DNA of 64,000 nucleotides from Enterobacter cloacae. GTDB lineage: Bacteria; Pseudomonadota; Gammaproteobacteria; Enterobacterales; Enterobacteriaceae. Below, one piece after another: positions 6,392 through 14,402 of the stretch. The first letter of the stretch is position 1. Each line of letters opens with the position of its first letter. A program made the position numbers and the translations under genes. Under the pieces are notes generated by a model. It searched no databases. It was not told the DNA's origin and was given only the letters and a program-made list of their open reading frames with translations. The stretch lies in assembly GCF_013375935.1 (NCBI RefSeq), contig NZ_CP056117.1, forward strand, positions 992,001-1,056,000, written 5' to 3'.

Positions 6392-8884
6392 ATGAAAATG
6401 AAACAAAACAGACTCTGTCTGCTGGCAGTCTGCTCGCTTCTGCTTACGCATAAATCAGGGGCCGTCTCGTTTGATCCCTCCCTGCTTGCTGGCGCATCCG
6501 GTGAGTCCGATCTGTCTCGCTTTTCCGAAAACAACGTCATGCCTGCCGGCAATCAGGAGATGGATATCTACGTGAACGGCAGCTGGAAGGGGCGATATAC
6601 CGTGGTCTACGGCGAGCAGCGTGATGACATCCGCCTCGCCTGGAAAGATGCCCGGACGCTTGGCATCAACACCGCGTCCGTTCCCGCGCCCGCCATTGCG
6701 AATGGGCAGGTCCAGCTGCGCGATTTGGTTCAGGGCGGCGACGTGAAAACCGATACCGGCACCCTGAGCCTGGCGCTCACCGTTCCCCAGGCGGCGGTAC
6801 TACATACTGAAGAAGGGTACATTGCCCCGCAATTCTGGGATGAGGGGATACCGGCGCTGATGCTGTCGTGGAACACGACCTGGTACAACACCCGCGCCAA
6901 GGGCGCGGCGAAAGACACAAACGATGATTTTTATGCCGGGCTGGATTCCGGCGCCAACCTGTTCGGCTGGCAGTTTCGCGACAGCAGCACCTGGCGGAAA
7001 ACGGCCAGCGGAGAGAGCAGCTGGCAGAACAATACCCGCTATCTGCGCCGTCCCCTGGCCTCGCTGAAGTCCAACCTGACGCTGGGTGATTTTTATATTC
7101 CGGGCGATCTGTTTGATTCGCTTCGCGTACGCGGCGCGTCGCTGGCATCGGACATGAAGATGCGCCCAAATTCACAGCAGGGATTTTCGCCGGTGGTCCA
7201 CGGCGTTGCGCGGACTAACGCCCTGGTGAAGGTTATCCAGAACGGCAACGTGATCTATCAGGAAAACGTTCCGCCGGGCCAGTTTACGCTCGACAGCATT
7301 CAGCCTACCGGTTCCGCGGGCGATCTGCTGGTCGTGGTACGCGAAGCCGATGGTTCCCGGCAGTCCTTCACGGTGCCGTTTTCCGCCGTGCCCGGCATGC
7401 TAAAAGAGGGCGTGAGCCAGTACAGCGTGGTGGCGGGCAAGGTGCATCAAAACACGCTCGACGCCGAACCCGCCTTTCTGCAGGCCACGCTGCGCTACGG
7501 GTTTAACAACCTCATCACCGGGTATACCGGGACGATTTTTAGCGATAACTACCAGGCCGGGCTTGTCGGTACCGGGTGGAACCTTCCCTTTGGTGCCGTC
7601 TCGTTCGACGTCACCCACGCAAAAACGACCCTACAGGATCGCTCCAGCAGCGGTCAGAGCTATCGCGTGTCGTACAGCAAATTTATCGATACCACCGCCA
7701 CCAACTTCACGCTGGCGGCCTATCGCTATTCCACTAAAGGCTATTACAGCTTCAGCGACGCGCTCTATTCACGTGAAGGTTATCAGCGCCTGAGAGAACA
7801 GTACGACAATTACGAAGAGCGGTTTGGCGTTGCGCCCGACATGTCGCTGAGCACCTGGGATGCCCTGCGCGCGGCGCAGCCCAAAAACACCTTCACGCTT
7901 AACCTTAACCAGCGCCTGCTCGATAACTGGGGCACGGTGTTTATCTCCGGCACGCAGCGCGATTACTGGAATTCGCAGCAAACCTCACGCGAATATCAGA
8001 TGGGCTATTCCAACGCGATTGGCCGCGCCAGCTACACCGTGTCGGCCAGCCGGGTACGTAATAATGATAGCGAACAAGAGACCCGCGTTTACCTCTCCCT
8101 CAGCCTGCCGTTCTCGCTGTTTGATAACAATGCGTGGATCACCTCCAGCCTGACGGCCAGCGATTCGCATTACGAGCAGAGCAATATCAGCATGAGCGGA
8201 AACGCGATGGCGTCGAACCGCCTGAGCTATACCCTCTCCGGCAGCAACGCGCGCGGTGGAAAAAACGCGGCGAGCGTGAACGCGGCGTATCGTTCTAACT
8301 TTGCGACGCTGGGCGGCTCTTACAGCGAATCTTCCGACTATCGCCAGACCGGGCTCAGCGGGCGCGGAAGCCTGGTGGCCTTCCCGTGGCACGTTCTCGC
8401 CTCAAACGAAACCGGCACAACCATGACTATTGTCGATGCGCCTAAGGCCGAGGGGCTGATGGTGAACGGCGATGAAAGTATTGTGACCAACCGCGACGGC
8501 GTGGCGCTGGTGCCTTACGCCACCCCGTATCGTAAAAACGCCATTACGTTAACTGAAACGGAAAACAGCGCTGGCGCGGAAGTGATCGGCAACATGGCGA
8601 ACGTGGCTCCCTACGACGGGGCGGTGAGCTATGTCCGCTTTGAAACCGACAAACGCCAGTCGTGGGTGCTTCGCGCGGCGCGTGCCGACGGTAAGCCCCT
8701 GCCATTCGGAACCGAAGTCCTGGACGAGCACGGTGGATCCGTCGGGTATGTCGGCCAGGCCAGCGTGCTTTATATCCGCGCTGAACAGCCGCCACGCGCG
8801 CTCAACGTGCATCTTCGCGGCGGTAAATGCGAAATTTCCGCGCCGGCATGGGGGCTGGACGGCTCGCCATCGGTCTGCCAATAA
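6392..8884 (+). CDS. Fimbrial outer-membrane usher (FimD/PapC family)
   Basis: Outer-membrane assembly platform of 830 residues, within the usual usher range. It has a signal peptide (MKMKQNRLCLLAVCSLLLTH), then an N-terminal chaperone-binding domain (FDPSLLAGASGESDLSRF, VDIYVNG-like MDIYVNGSW). A 24-strand barrel follows with the plug signature (RGASLASDMKMRPNSQQGFSP and HGVARTNALVKVIQNGNVIY), and C-terminal domains contain a pair of cysteines (GGKCEISA and SVCQ). GGAAAG lies 7 bases before ATG 6392. It is gamma-type, unlike the EcpC-like usher at the left edge, so the two pilus systems have different machinery. Confidence 0.93.
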   Translation: MKMKQNRLCLLAVCSLLLTHKSGAVSFDPSLLAGASGESDLSRFSENNVMPAGNQEMDIYVNGSWKGRYTVVYGEQRDDIRLAWKDARTLGINTASVPAPAIANGQVQLRDLVQGGDVKTDTGTLSLALTVPQAAVLHTEEGYIAPQFWDEGIPALMLSWNTTWYNTRAKGAAKDTNDDFYAGLDSGANLFGWQFRDSSTWRKTASGESSWQNNTRYLRRPLASLKSNLTLGDFYIPGDLFDSLRVRGASLASDMKMRPNSQQGFSPVVHGVARTNALVKVIQNGNVIYQENVPPGQFTLDSIQPTGSAGDLLVVVREADGSRQSFTVPFSAVPGMLKEGVSQYSVVAGKVHQNTLDAEPAFLQATLRYGFNNLITGYTGTIFSDNYQAGLVGTGWNLPFGAVSFDVTHAKTTLQDRSSSGQSYRVSYSKFIDTTATNFTLAAYRYSTKGYYSFSDALYSREGYQRLREQYDNYEERFGVAPDMSLSTWDALRAAQPKNTFTLNLNQRLLDNWGTVFISGTQRDYWNSQQTSREYQMGYSNAIGRASYTVSASRVRNNDSEQETRVYLSLSLPFSLFDNNAWITSSLTASDSHYEQSNISMSGNAMASNRLSYTLSGSNARGGKNAASVNAAYRSNFATLGGSYSESSDYRQTGLSGRGSLVAFPWHVLASNETGTTMTIVDAPKAEGLMVNGDESIVTNRDGVALVPYATPYRKNAITLTETENSAGAEVIGNMANVAPYDGAVSYVRFETDKRQSWVLRAARADGKPLPFGTEVLDEHGGSVGYVGQASVLYIRAEQPPRALNVHLRGGKCEISAPAWGLDGSPSVCQ

Positions 8885-8899
8885 TTACGGGTTATCAAT

Positions 8900-9964
8900 A
8901 TGATACGTTTATTTGTTTTCCTGCTTCTTTCCAGTATCAGCGGGTTGAGCTATGCCACCTGCTCCGGCAGCAGCATCGTCTATGGCACGCCCATTTCGGT
9001 CGATTTATCGGATAAGCTGAGCCCCGCCACGCCGACCTGGACCGGAAGCTTTACCACGCAGTACAGCGGCACGTTCAACTGCACGACGGGCAACAGCCAG
9101 TTTTCATACACGCCTATCCTGTCGACCGACAGCCAATACGCCACCATCCTCGGGTTCAGCAATAACAAGTATATGGTGCGGGCGGAGATCACCAATCCTC
9201 CGGCCAATAAAACGCTGGCCGCCAGCGGAAGCCATACGGCGGCTGAGCTGAACACGCCGTTTACGGTTCGCTTCACCCTCGTTAGCCAGAGCGGCACCAC
9301 GCTTACGGGCGATACGGCGAACATGAGCGACGTTCTGTTCGTCAGCGATATGAGCGGATTGTCGTTTCTGGAAATCGTCCTCTGGCCAATCAATCAGGTC
9401 ATCAAAATCGCCCAGTGGTTATTCAGCGGGTTCAAGTGGCCTTACGACAACCGCGATATGTTCGGTCAGCCGATGATCATCAAATATGCGCCGAAGCTGA
9501 CCACCTGTTCGTTTGATAACGCGGGACTGACCGTGGCGCTTCCGACGCTCGGCATTCCCCAGCTCAGCGCATCCTCCCAGCCGGGGCTGACGCCTTTTTC
9601 ACTCAACATGAGCTGCCAGAACGTGGGGGTTAACGGGAATTCCGACCGGACAATCGAGATGTTCCTCTCCAGCACGCAGCTGCTGTCAACCGACAATTCG
9701 GTGCTGATTGACGGCAGCAGCGGCGCGGCGCAGGGCGTTGGGCTACGGCTGATCAAACGTGATGCCCCACAAACGCCGGTCACCTTCTCCACCTCCACCA
9801 CCAGCCGCGGTAACGCCACGATGCTTTTCAGCGTGGCGGCCGGCGCGGCCCTGAGCGAACATTTCACTATACCTATGGCGGCGTACTATTACGCGTGGGC
9901 ACCCGCTCAGGCAAGCCAGGGCAAGATCAATACCTCGGCTACGCTGAATATTATCTATCCCTGA
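8900..9964 (+). CDS. Fimbrial tip adhesin, two-domain
   Basis: Probable FimH-like tip adhesin of 354 residues, twice the size of a pilin. The signal peptide ends at GLSYA. The N-terminal half (about 20-195) would be the receptor-binding lectin domain, with paired cysteines (ATCSGSS and FNCTTGN). The C-terminal half looks like a pilin domain (KLTTCSFDNAGLTVALPTLG, FSLNMSCQN, ending TSATLNIIYP with the penultimate Tyr motif for the chaperone). It is last in the operon, 15 bases after the usher stop. The segment LEIVLWPINQVIKIAQWLFSG between the domains is unusually hydrophobic. The receptor cannot be predicted. Confidence 0.83.
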   Translation: MIRLFVFLLLSSISGLSYATCSGSSIVYGTPISVDLSDKLSPATPTWTGSFTTQYSGTFNCTTGNSQFSYTPILSTDSQYATILGFSNNKYMVRAEITNPPANKTLAASGSHTAAELNTPFTVRFTLVSQSGTTLTGDTANMSDVLFVSDMSGLSFLEIVLWPINQVIKIAQWLFSGFKWPYDNRDMFGQPMIIKYAPKLTTCSFDNAGLTVALPTLGIPQLSASSQPGLTPFSLNMSCQNVGVNGNSDRTIEMFLSSTQLLSTDNSVLIDGSSGAAQGVGLRLIKRDAPQTPVTFSTSTTSRGNATMLFSVAAGAALSEHFTIPMAAYYYAWAPAQASQGKINTSATLNIIYP

Positions 9965-9983
9965 CGGGACCCGTGCGGGCAGG

Positions 9984-10649
9984 CTACTCCTCCATTTTTC
10001 CAACCATATGCAGATACTTAATCAGTTCGCTATGGTTGGAAAGATTCAGCTTTTTCATCGCATTGTGCTTCTGCGTGGCAATAGTGCTGACGGAGCGGTT
10101 GCGATGACGTGCAATTTCAGTCGTTGAAAAACCCTCCACGATAAGATGAAGTACCTCCCACTCTCTGGCTGAAAGAATGGAACGCGATCGCGAACCTGCC
10201 CGCATTGCCTGCCTGAGCCAGGAAGAGATCAGCGGTTTTGGCATTTCCGTCATGAGTAACGCGGGTATCTCCTTCTTCAGTTCTGAAAACTCATCCTGCT
10301 GGCTAATGGTCAGCTCAAATTTCATCTGTAGCACTTTTTTTAACAGCCCGTACGGCAGTTCGGGCACCAGAAGCACCCGCCTGACGTTATGCGTTTTGCA
10401 TAAGGCGGTGAAACGGCTGCTGACTTCAGTGCTCCACTCCTTATGATTCAGCAGATAATTAAATTCGGTTAAAAAAATATCCACACCATTATCAGCAACG
10501 GCTGCCAGTGCCTGTTCAGTGGAATCGACCAGATTAATTTTCAACACGTACTCGGGTAAAAGGTCATGCAGCGCCTGGAATATTATCTCTTTAAAGATAT
10601 TTATTTTGTAAAACACCATTACTCTTACGATACGTTCAGTATTAATCAT
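9984..10649 (-). CDS. LuxR-family regulator with degenerate receiver-like domain
   Basis: A 221-residue regulator converging on the fimbrial operon. The C-terminus carries a LuxR/FixJ helix-turn-helix (SILSAREWEVLHLIVEGFST, TEIARHRNRSVSTIATQKHN, AMKKL). The N-terminal 130 residues have receiver-like spacing but no paired acidic residues in the first strand (RVMVFYK), and EF replaces the phospho-Asp region (VDIFLTEFNY), so phosphorylation is unlikely. Location beside a fimbrial operon parallels FimZ/FimW-type regulators in Salmonella, but sequence does not let me assign either. It is likely a phosphorylation-independent fimbrial regulator. Confidence 0.75.
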   Translation of the reverse strand: MINTERIVRVMVFYKINIFKEIIFQALHDLLPEYVLKINLVDSTEQALAAVADNGVDIFLTEFNYLLNHKEWSTEVSSRFTALCKTHNVRRVLLVPELPYGLLKKVLQMKFELTISQQDEFSELKKEIPALLMTEMPKPLISSWLRQAMRAGSRSRSILSAREWEVLHLIVEGFSTTEIARHRNRSVSTIATQKHNAMKKLNLSNHSELIKYLHMVGKMEE

Positions 10650-11192
10650 GTCATGTCTAAATTATCGTGACCGGAGGAAAAGGATAATAGTTTATGTCCT
10701 CACCACTCTCAACCTCTACGCGCCAGGATTTTATCCTTCTCGTGACTAAAATTCTGAACGAGTACATTAAATTTATAGAAAATATTCTATTTTATTCTGC
10801 AAGCTTCTCATGCCTGAATGGCCAGACCTGCAAATAATCCTGCCGGGATCACAGAACCACGTACAAGGACGGTATCAAAACCGTTGAAAAACCGTGGGTT
10901 ACCCACATTAAAAACCACCCCAATGGTTATTAAGCTCTAATTTTCAGAATAAAAAGCTGCCGTGAATATTATTAGAAGATTAAAAGAATTACATTTATCA
11001 TTAAAACCGCTTTTCAATTTTATCTTTTGTTAATAACAGGCAGTAGCTTTACTCAACAGTTTGTATTGGCTTACATTGATGCCATCGCACAACACTATTT
11101 AAACGGTGTTCACTACTCTTTGTGTAATAAGAAATTGCGCGTCCGCCAGTTTCTCTTATACGGACTGTTTACTCAGCGAAAGGAGAATGCCA
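10650..11192. other. AT-rich intergenic region with palindrome between two LuxR-type genes
   Basis: About 540 bases separate the divergent starts of the two regulators. I see no gene. The stretch is strongly AT-rich. The clearest element is a 13-base palindrome, GTGGGTTACCCAC, at 10894-10906, close to the middle and a plausible site for one of the adjacent regulators. A polypyrimidine/A-rich stretch follows it. Confidence 0.45.
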
Positions 11193-11813
11193 ATGCAAAA
11201 TAAAAAAACAATTCATGTTGCTGTTGTCGACAGCTGCGAATTCACGATGATTGGCCTGCAATCGCTTGGAAAGCGTGAGCCTGATGAAAAGCACGATGTT
11301 ATTTTCCATGGATTCACCCATATCGAAGAGCTTGCAAATTGCGAACAGCTTTTTGATATCATCATTTATGATCCATTGAATACGCGTCATTTCAGGGTGA
11401 CAACCAATGACGACATTCTCTGTATTAAACAACAGCAAAAAACGGCGAAGATCTATATTTATTCGCTGTCTGCGGGCTATTTAAAATTCAAGCACGTTGA
11501 TGGCGTCATCAGCAAAAGGGTTTCCCTGGGCGATATCAAAGCGCTGTGGCAAATACTGATGAGCCAGACGCCGCAGGAATCGGGCCGCTATAACGTCGGC
11601 ATGACAACCCGTTTACGCACGCCGGCAAGGCTGTCCAGCGAGGAAGCCAGCGTACTGCGCGGCTACTCCTGTAATCTTAAAACCAAGCAAATTGCCCGAC
11701 AGCTGGGCTGCAACGTCAGGCTCGTTTATTTTTATAAAAACAATGCCATGAATAAGCTGAAAGCCGTGCGCGGCCCGTCTTTTTATCAAAGCATTCGCTG
11801 GATCCTGAATTAA
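11193..11813 (+). CDS. LuxR-family response-regulator-like protein (RcsB-like layout)
   Basis: A 206-residue regulator. Start ATG 11193 is chosen because AGGAG at 11181-11185 lies 7 bases upstream; ATG 11187 is too close. The N-terminus resembles a receiver (IHVAVVDSCEFTMIGLQSL, FDIIIYDPLNTR with a candidate phospho-Asp), though the second acidic residue after VVD is missing. The C-terminus holds a LuxR helix-turn-helix (RLSSEEASVLRGYSC, TKQIARQLGCNVRLVYFYKN, AMNKL). It may act through a partner such as RcsB, as RcsA and BglJ do; this is speculation. A terminator follows, separating it from the EAL gene. Confidence 0.75.
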   Translation: MQNKKTIHVAVVDSCEFTMIGLQSLGKREPDEKHDVIFHGFTHIEELANCEQLFDIIIYDPLNTRHFRVTTNDDILCIKQQQKTAKIYIYSLSAGYLKFKHVDGVISKRVSLGDIKALWQILMSQTPQESGRYNVGMTTRLRTPARLSSEEASVLRGYSCNLKTKQIARQLGCNVRLVYFYKNNAMNKLKAVRGPSFYQSIRWILN

Positions 11814-11841
11814 GTGTGTGACCGTGTGTCGTTTGCCTTTT

Positions 11842-11869
11842 GTTCCCGTGTCCGCGGGAACCTTTTTTG
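11842..11869 (+). terminator. Rho-independent terminator after the LuxR-type gene
   Basis: GTTCCCG (11842-11848) pairs with CGGGAAC (11855-11861) around a 6-base loop, followed by CTTTTTT. Typical intrinsic terminator 28 bases after the regulator stop. It also argues against upstream starts for the EAL gene, whose frame is open through it. Confidence 0.8.
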
Positions 11870-11886
11870 TTTCTGAAGGCTGCTCC

Positions 11887-12567
11887 ATGTATACCGTTCT
11901 TCCCTCCCCCGTATTGCAACGTATCTCAGGGCTGCGATTCCAGCCGCTTGTCGATCTCCGGTCGGGACAGGTTGTTGCGCATGAAGTTCTCGTGGAGATC
12001 CCGAACGTCAATCTTGAGGTGTTGTTTGCCTCGCTGCCTTCGCGCAGCGCGCTGCAAATCTTCTTCTGGCAGGCCAGTACCCTTTTACAGATACCCGGCC
12101 GGGACGCCTACTGGCTTAACCTCCCGGCAGAACATCTTCTCGACGAACGCGCCATCCGGCTATTGCTCGCGTTACGTCATCAGCAGCGGTTAACGATTGA
12201 AATTCAGGATCCCCTTACCCCCACGCGGCTGAGTGAGGCGGAGCAACGTCGCCTCTGTGCCACGCTTGTTCGGCTAAAAGAGGCGGGCTGGAAAATCTGG
12301 CTGGACGATCTGACCCGGGACCTGGCAGAGGAGTACCGGCGCCTCGCCCTTCCGCTGGACGGCGTGAAGATCGACCGCTCAGCGCTGAGCGGTGATGCAC
12401 CGCTTGCCCCGCTGGTGAAGGACATCAGGGCCGGTATCGCTCGGTCTGTACTTATTGAAGGCATTGAGAACTCGCGGGATCTGGCGCGCGCCCGCGCGTC
12501 CGGTGCGCAGCTTGGACAGGGTTTTCTGTGGCCCGAAGGCCGAACGGACGCCAGCGTAACGCGATGA
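11887..12567 (+). CDS. Stand-alone EAL-domain protein, probable c-di-GMP phosphodiesterase
   Basis: A 226-residue protein made of one EAL domain, expected to hydrolyse or bind cyclic di-GMP in the cytoplasm. Start 11887 follows GAAGG by 7 bases. Catalytic signatures are mostly present though divergent: EVL in place of EAL (VVAHEVLVEI), the Asn in LNLPAEHL, Glu in LTIEIQD, Asp-Asp in IWLDDL, Lys in VKIDRS, Glu in LIEGIEN and Gln in GQGFLW. The loop after Asp-Asp (normally FGTG) is replaced by LTRDL, so activity is uncertain. Size and position beside fimbrial genes recall STM0551 of the Salmonella fim cluster and Klebsiella MrkJ, which lower c-di-GMP to limit fimbriation. Confidence 0.83.
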   Translation: MYTVLPSPVLQRISGLRFQPLVDLRSGQVVAHEVLVEIPNVNLEVLFASLPSRSALQIFFWQASTLLQIPGRDAYWLNLPAEHLLDERAIRLLLALRHQQRLTIEIQDPLTPTRLSEAEQRRLCATLVRLKEAGWKIWLDDLTRDLAEEYRRLALPLDGVKIDRSALSGDAPLAPLVKDIRAGIARSVLIEGIENSRDLARARASGAQLGQGFLWPEGRTDASVTR

Positions 12568-12600
12568 AGGCCAGCGGATCGCGGGCCTTCAACTCGCGCA

Positions 12601-13401
12601 TTACCAGCCCGGCACCGCTCCGCCGTTGAAAATCGTCTCTGCCGCTTTTGCCACTTCAGGCGACTGATAGGACTGAATAAACGCCTTCACGTTCCCGGCA
12701 TCTTTGTTGTCTTCACGCGTGACGATGATGTTCACGTAAGGCGAGTTTTTATCTTCAATAAAGACGCTGTCATGCACCGGAGAAAGCCCGGTTTGCTGGA
12801 GATAGGTGGTGCTGATGATGGCCACATCCACCTTCGGATCGTCCAGCACGCGCGGCAGCTGCGCCCCTTCCAGCTCCATAATGTTCAGGCGCTTAGGATT
12901 CGCGGTAATATCCAGCGCCGTCGGCAGCAGGCCCACGTCCGGCTTCAGGCTAATCAGCCTCTCTTTTTGCAGCAGCAGCAGCGCGCGGCCAAGGTTTGTC
13001 GGATCGTTGGGAATGGCAATGGTTGCGCCGTCCTTCAGTTCAGAAACCGATTTAATCTTGCGGGAATAGCCTGCCATCGGAAAGACAAAGGTGTTCGCCA
13101 CGGCAACCAGCCTGTAGTTATGCGCCTTATTATCTTGCGCGAGGAACGGGCGATGCTGAAAGACGTTGGCATCCAGTTCCCCCTGACTGGTGGCATCGTT
13201 GGGCAGCAGCGAGCCGCTAAAGCCTACCAGCTCCACGTCCAGACCGTATTTCTCTTTCGCCACCTTTTTGGCGACTTCCGCCACGTCCTGCTCGGCGCCG
13301 TTAATTACGCCGACCTTAATGTGTCTGGCATCACTGCTGCTTTGATCGCAGCCCGCGAGCAGCAGGCCAGCCAGGATAAGCGCACCCAGTCGAAGTTTCA
13401 C
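12601..13401 (-). CDS. nlpA: Lipoprotein NlpA (MetQ-like substrate-binding family)
   Basis: Inner-membrane lipoprotein of 266 residues related to the methionine-binding protein MetQ. A signal sequence with lipobox LLAGC lies at residues 14-18; the Asp after the Cys (CDQ) is the inner-membrane retention signal. The NlpA family body is clear: IKVGVINGAEQDVAEVAKKV, LDANVFQHRPFL, TIAIPNDPTNLGRALLLLQ, and the end ETIFNGGAVPGW. E. coli nlpA is near yicL and the selC hotspot; here yicL is about 14 kb away, with the pump and PTS operons between. The cellular role is minor or unclear in E. coli (a weak methionine uptake role and an effect on vesiculation have been reported). Confidence 0.87.
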   Translation of the reverse strand: MKLRLGALILAGLLLAGCDQSSSDARHIKVGVINGAEQDVAEVAKKVAKEKYGLDVELVGFSGSLLPNDATSQGELDANVFQHRPFLAQDNKAHNYRLVAVANTFVFPMAGYSRKIKSVSELKDGATIAIPNDPTNLGRALLLLQKERLISLKPDVGLLPTALDITANPKRLNIMELEGAQLPRVLDDPKVDVAIISTTYLQQTGLSPVHDSVFIEDKNSPYVNIIVTREDNKDAGNVKAFIQSYQSPEVAKAAETIFNGGAVPGW

Positions 13402-13528
13402 GAGACAGTTCCTTTTGATAAACGTTTTAAAGACTATATCGACAACGAGGCGGCAGGCTAAAAAACGAAAAGGAATCAGTAAGAGGGATAAGTTATATAT
13501 GTTTTTGCAACGTATTCGGAAGGATGCA

Positions 13529-13555
13529 GGCTCGGTAAGCGTAGCGCCTCCGGGC
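13529..13555. repeat. REP-like repeat
   Basis: GGCTCGGTAAGCGTAGCGCC followed by TCCGGGC is an imperfect palindrome of the enterobacterial REP type. It sits between vapC and nlpA, near the vapC stop. It resembles the clearer copies at 21371-21400 and 47962-47990. Confidence 0.6.
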
Positions 13556-13563
13556 GATGACGC

Positions 13564-13962
13564 TTACGAAGCTACCGTCCAGTCTTCTACGGTAAGGTTT
13601 TGCACCATCCCGAATGCGCGGTCGTTCGTAACAATCGTTGTGCCACGGCTGATGGCATGTGCCGCAATAAGCTGATCCAAATCGCCCATTACTTTCCCTT
13701 TTTTTTCCATTGCTGCACGAAGTTCACCGTAGGTGGCCGCGGCTGCGCTATCCCAGTCGCAGATAGTGATGGTTTTAAGAAATTCCATTATGGTTTCGTG
13801 CAGCTTGTTGTTTTGCTTTTTGGCTACGCCATAAAGCAATTCAGCCTCCGTTACGCTTGAAATACACATCTTTTCTGGCGTGATGTGCGAATATCGGTTT
13901 ACAACCTCAGGATGCTGCCTCACCAGATGGCTTACGATGTTAGTGTCCAGCATATGCAGCAT
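13564..13962 (-). CDS. vapC: VapC-type PIN-domain ribonuclease toxin
   Basis: Toxin of a type II module; enterobacterial VapC enzymes cleave initiator tRNA. The 132-residue PIN domain keeps the acidic catalytic set: Asp in MLDTNIVSHLV, Glu in TEAELLYG, Asp-Asp in KVMGDLDQLIAAHA, and Asp in IVTNDRAF. Length is typical. It follows the antitoxin by 3 bases. The toxin frame is intact even though the antitoxin frame has an early stop, which is unexpected unless antitoxin is still made. No insertion or frameshift is visible in vapC. Confidence 0.9.
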   Translation of the reverse strand: MLHMLDTNIVSHLVRQHPEVVNRYSHITPEKMCISSVTEAELLYGVAKKQNNKLHETIMEFLKTITICDWDSAAAATYGELRAAMEKKGKVMGDLDQLIAAHAISRGTTIVTNDRAFGMVQNLTVEDWTVAS

Positions 13963-13965
13963 CTT

Positions 13966-14226
13966 CTACAGCCCTTCGAGAGGATCTCTTGTCGTATAGC
14001 TTTGATTACGCTCCTCTTTACTCAGAAAAGAATCAGGCACATGCGTTTGTTTGAGCATACGCAAAAAGTTATCCCTGTGCCGTTCTTTCTCAGACCTCGC
14101 CGTCAAAACCACATTCCCCTCTGCATCCCGTTTGATGTAGACACTCTCCGTTTCAAACGCAAATTCCGTCGGCAAGACCACGACCTAGTTTCGCCCTTTT
14201 TTAACGAGTTTCGCTGTGCGCTCCAT
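13966..14226 (-). pseudogene. vapB: VapB-type antitoxin interrupted by an in-frame amber codon
   Basis: From ATG 14226 the minus strand reads MERTAKLVKKGRN, then TAG (14185-14187), then VVVLPTEFAFETESVYIKRD to DPLEGL and a stop at 13966. VapB homologues have a Gln at this point (GRNQAVRLP), so a CAG to TAG change explains it. The stop falls inside the SpoVT/AbrB-type DNA-binding domain. The C-terminal part that binds VapC remains open and could be translated from GTG 14181 (AGG lies just upstream) or by amber readthrough. Spacing to vapC is normal. A sequencing error is also possible. Confidence 0.8.
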
Positions 14227-14325
14227 GGCAACCTCTGTAGGTTTATTGACCAGCCCACAGCATGCGCTAACGTCCCGGGAGGCGACAAGGGAGACATCTC
14301 AAATTCAGAAAGCGACTCGCAATAA

Positions 14326-14341
14326 TTAGCGGTATCGCTAA
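14326..14341. promoter_or_regulatory. Palindrome upstream of vapBC
   Basis: TTAGCG and CGCTAA flank GTAT about 100 bases before the vapB start. A perfect inverted repeat here could be the VapBC autoregulatory operator, but no promoter boxes were identified to anchor it. Confidence 0.35.
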
Positions 14342-14402
14342 CGTTACTGGTCCTTGCGCAGCGGCGCCTCGCGCTGGCCGTGATGGGCAACGGCATCGGC
14401 GG

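Noticed and set aside
12566-12590. GAAGGCC/GGCCTTC hairpin at the EAL gene end as a terminator
   Set aside because: Loop of 11 bases and no T tract; too weak to call.
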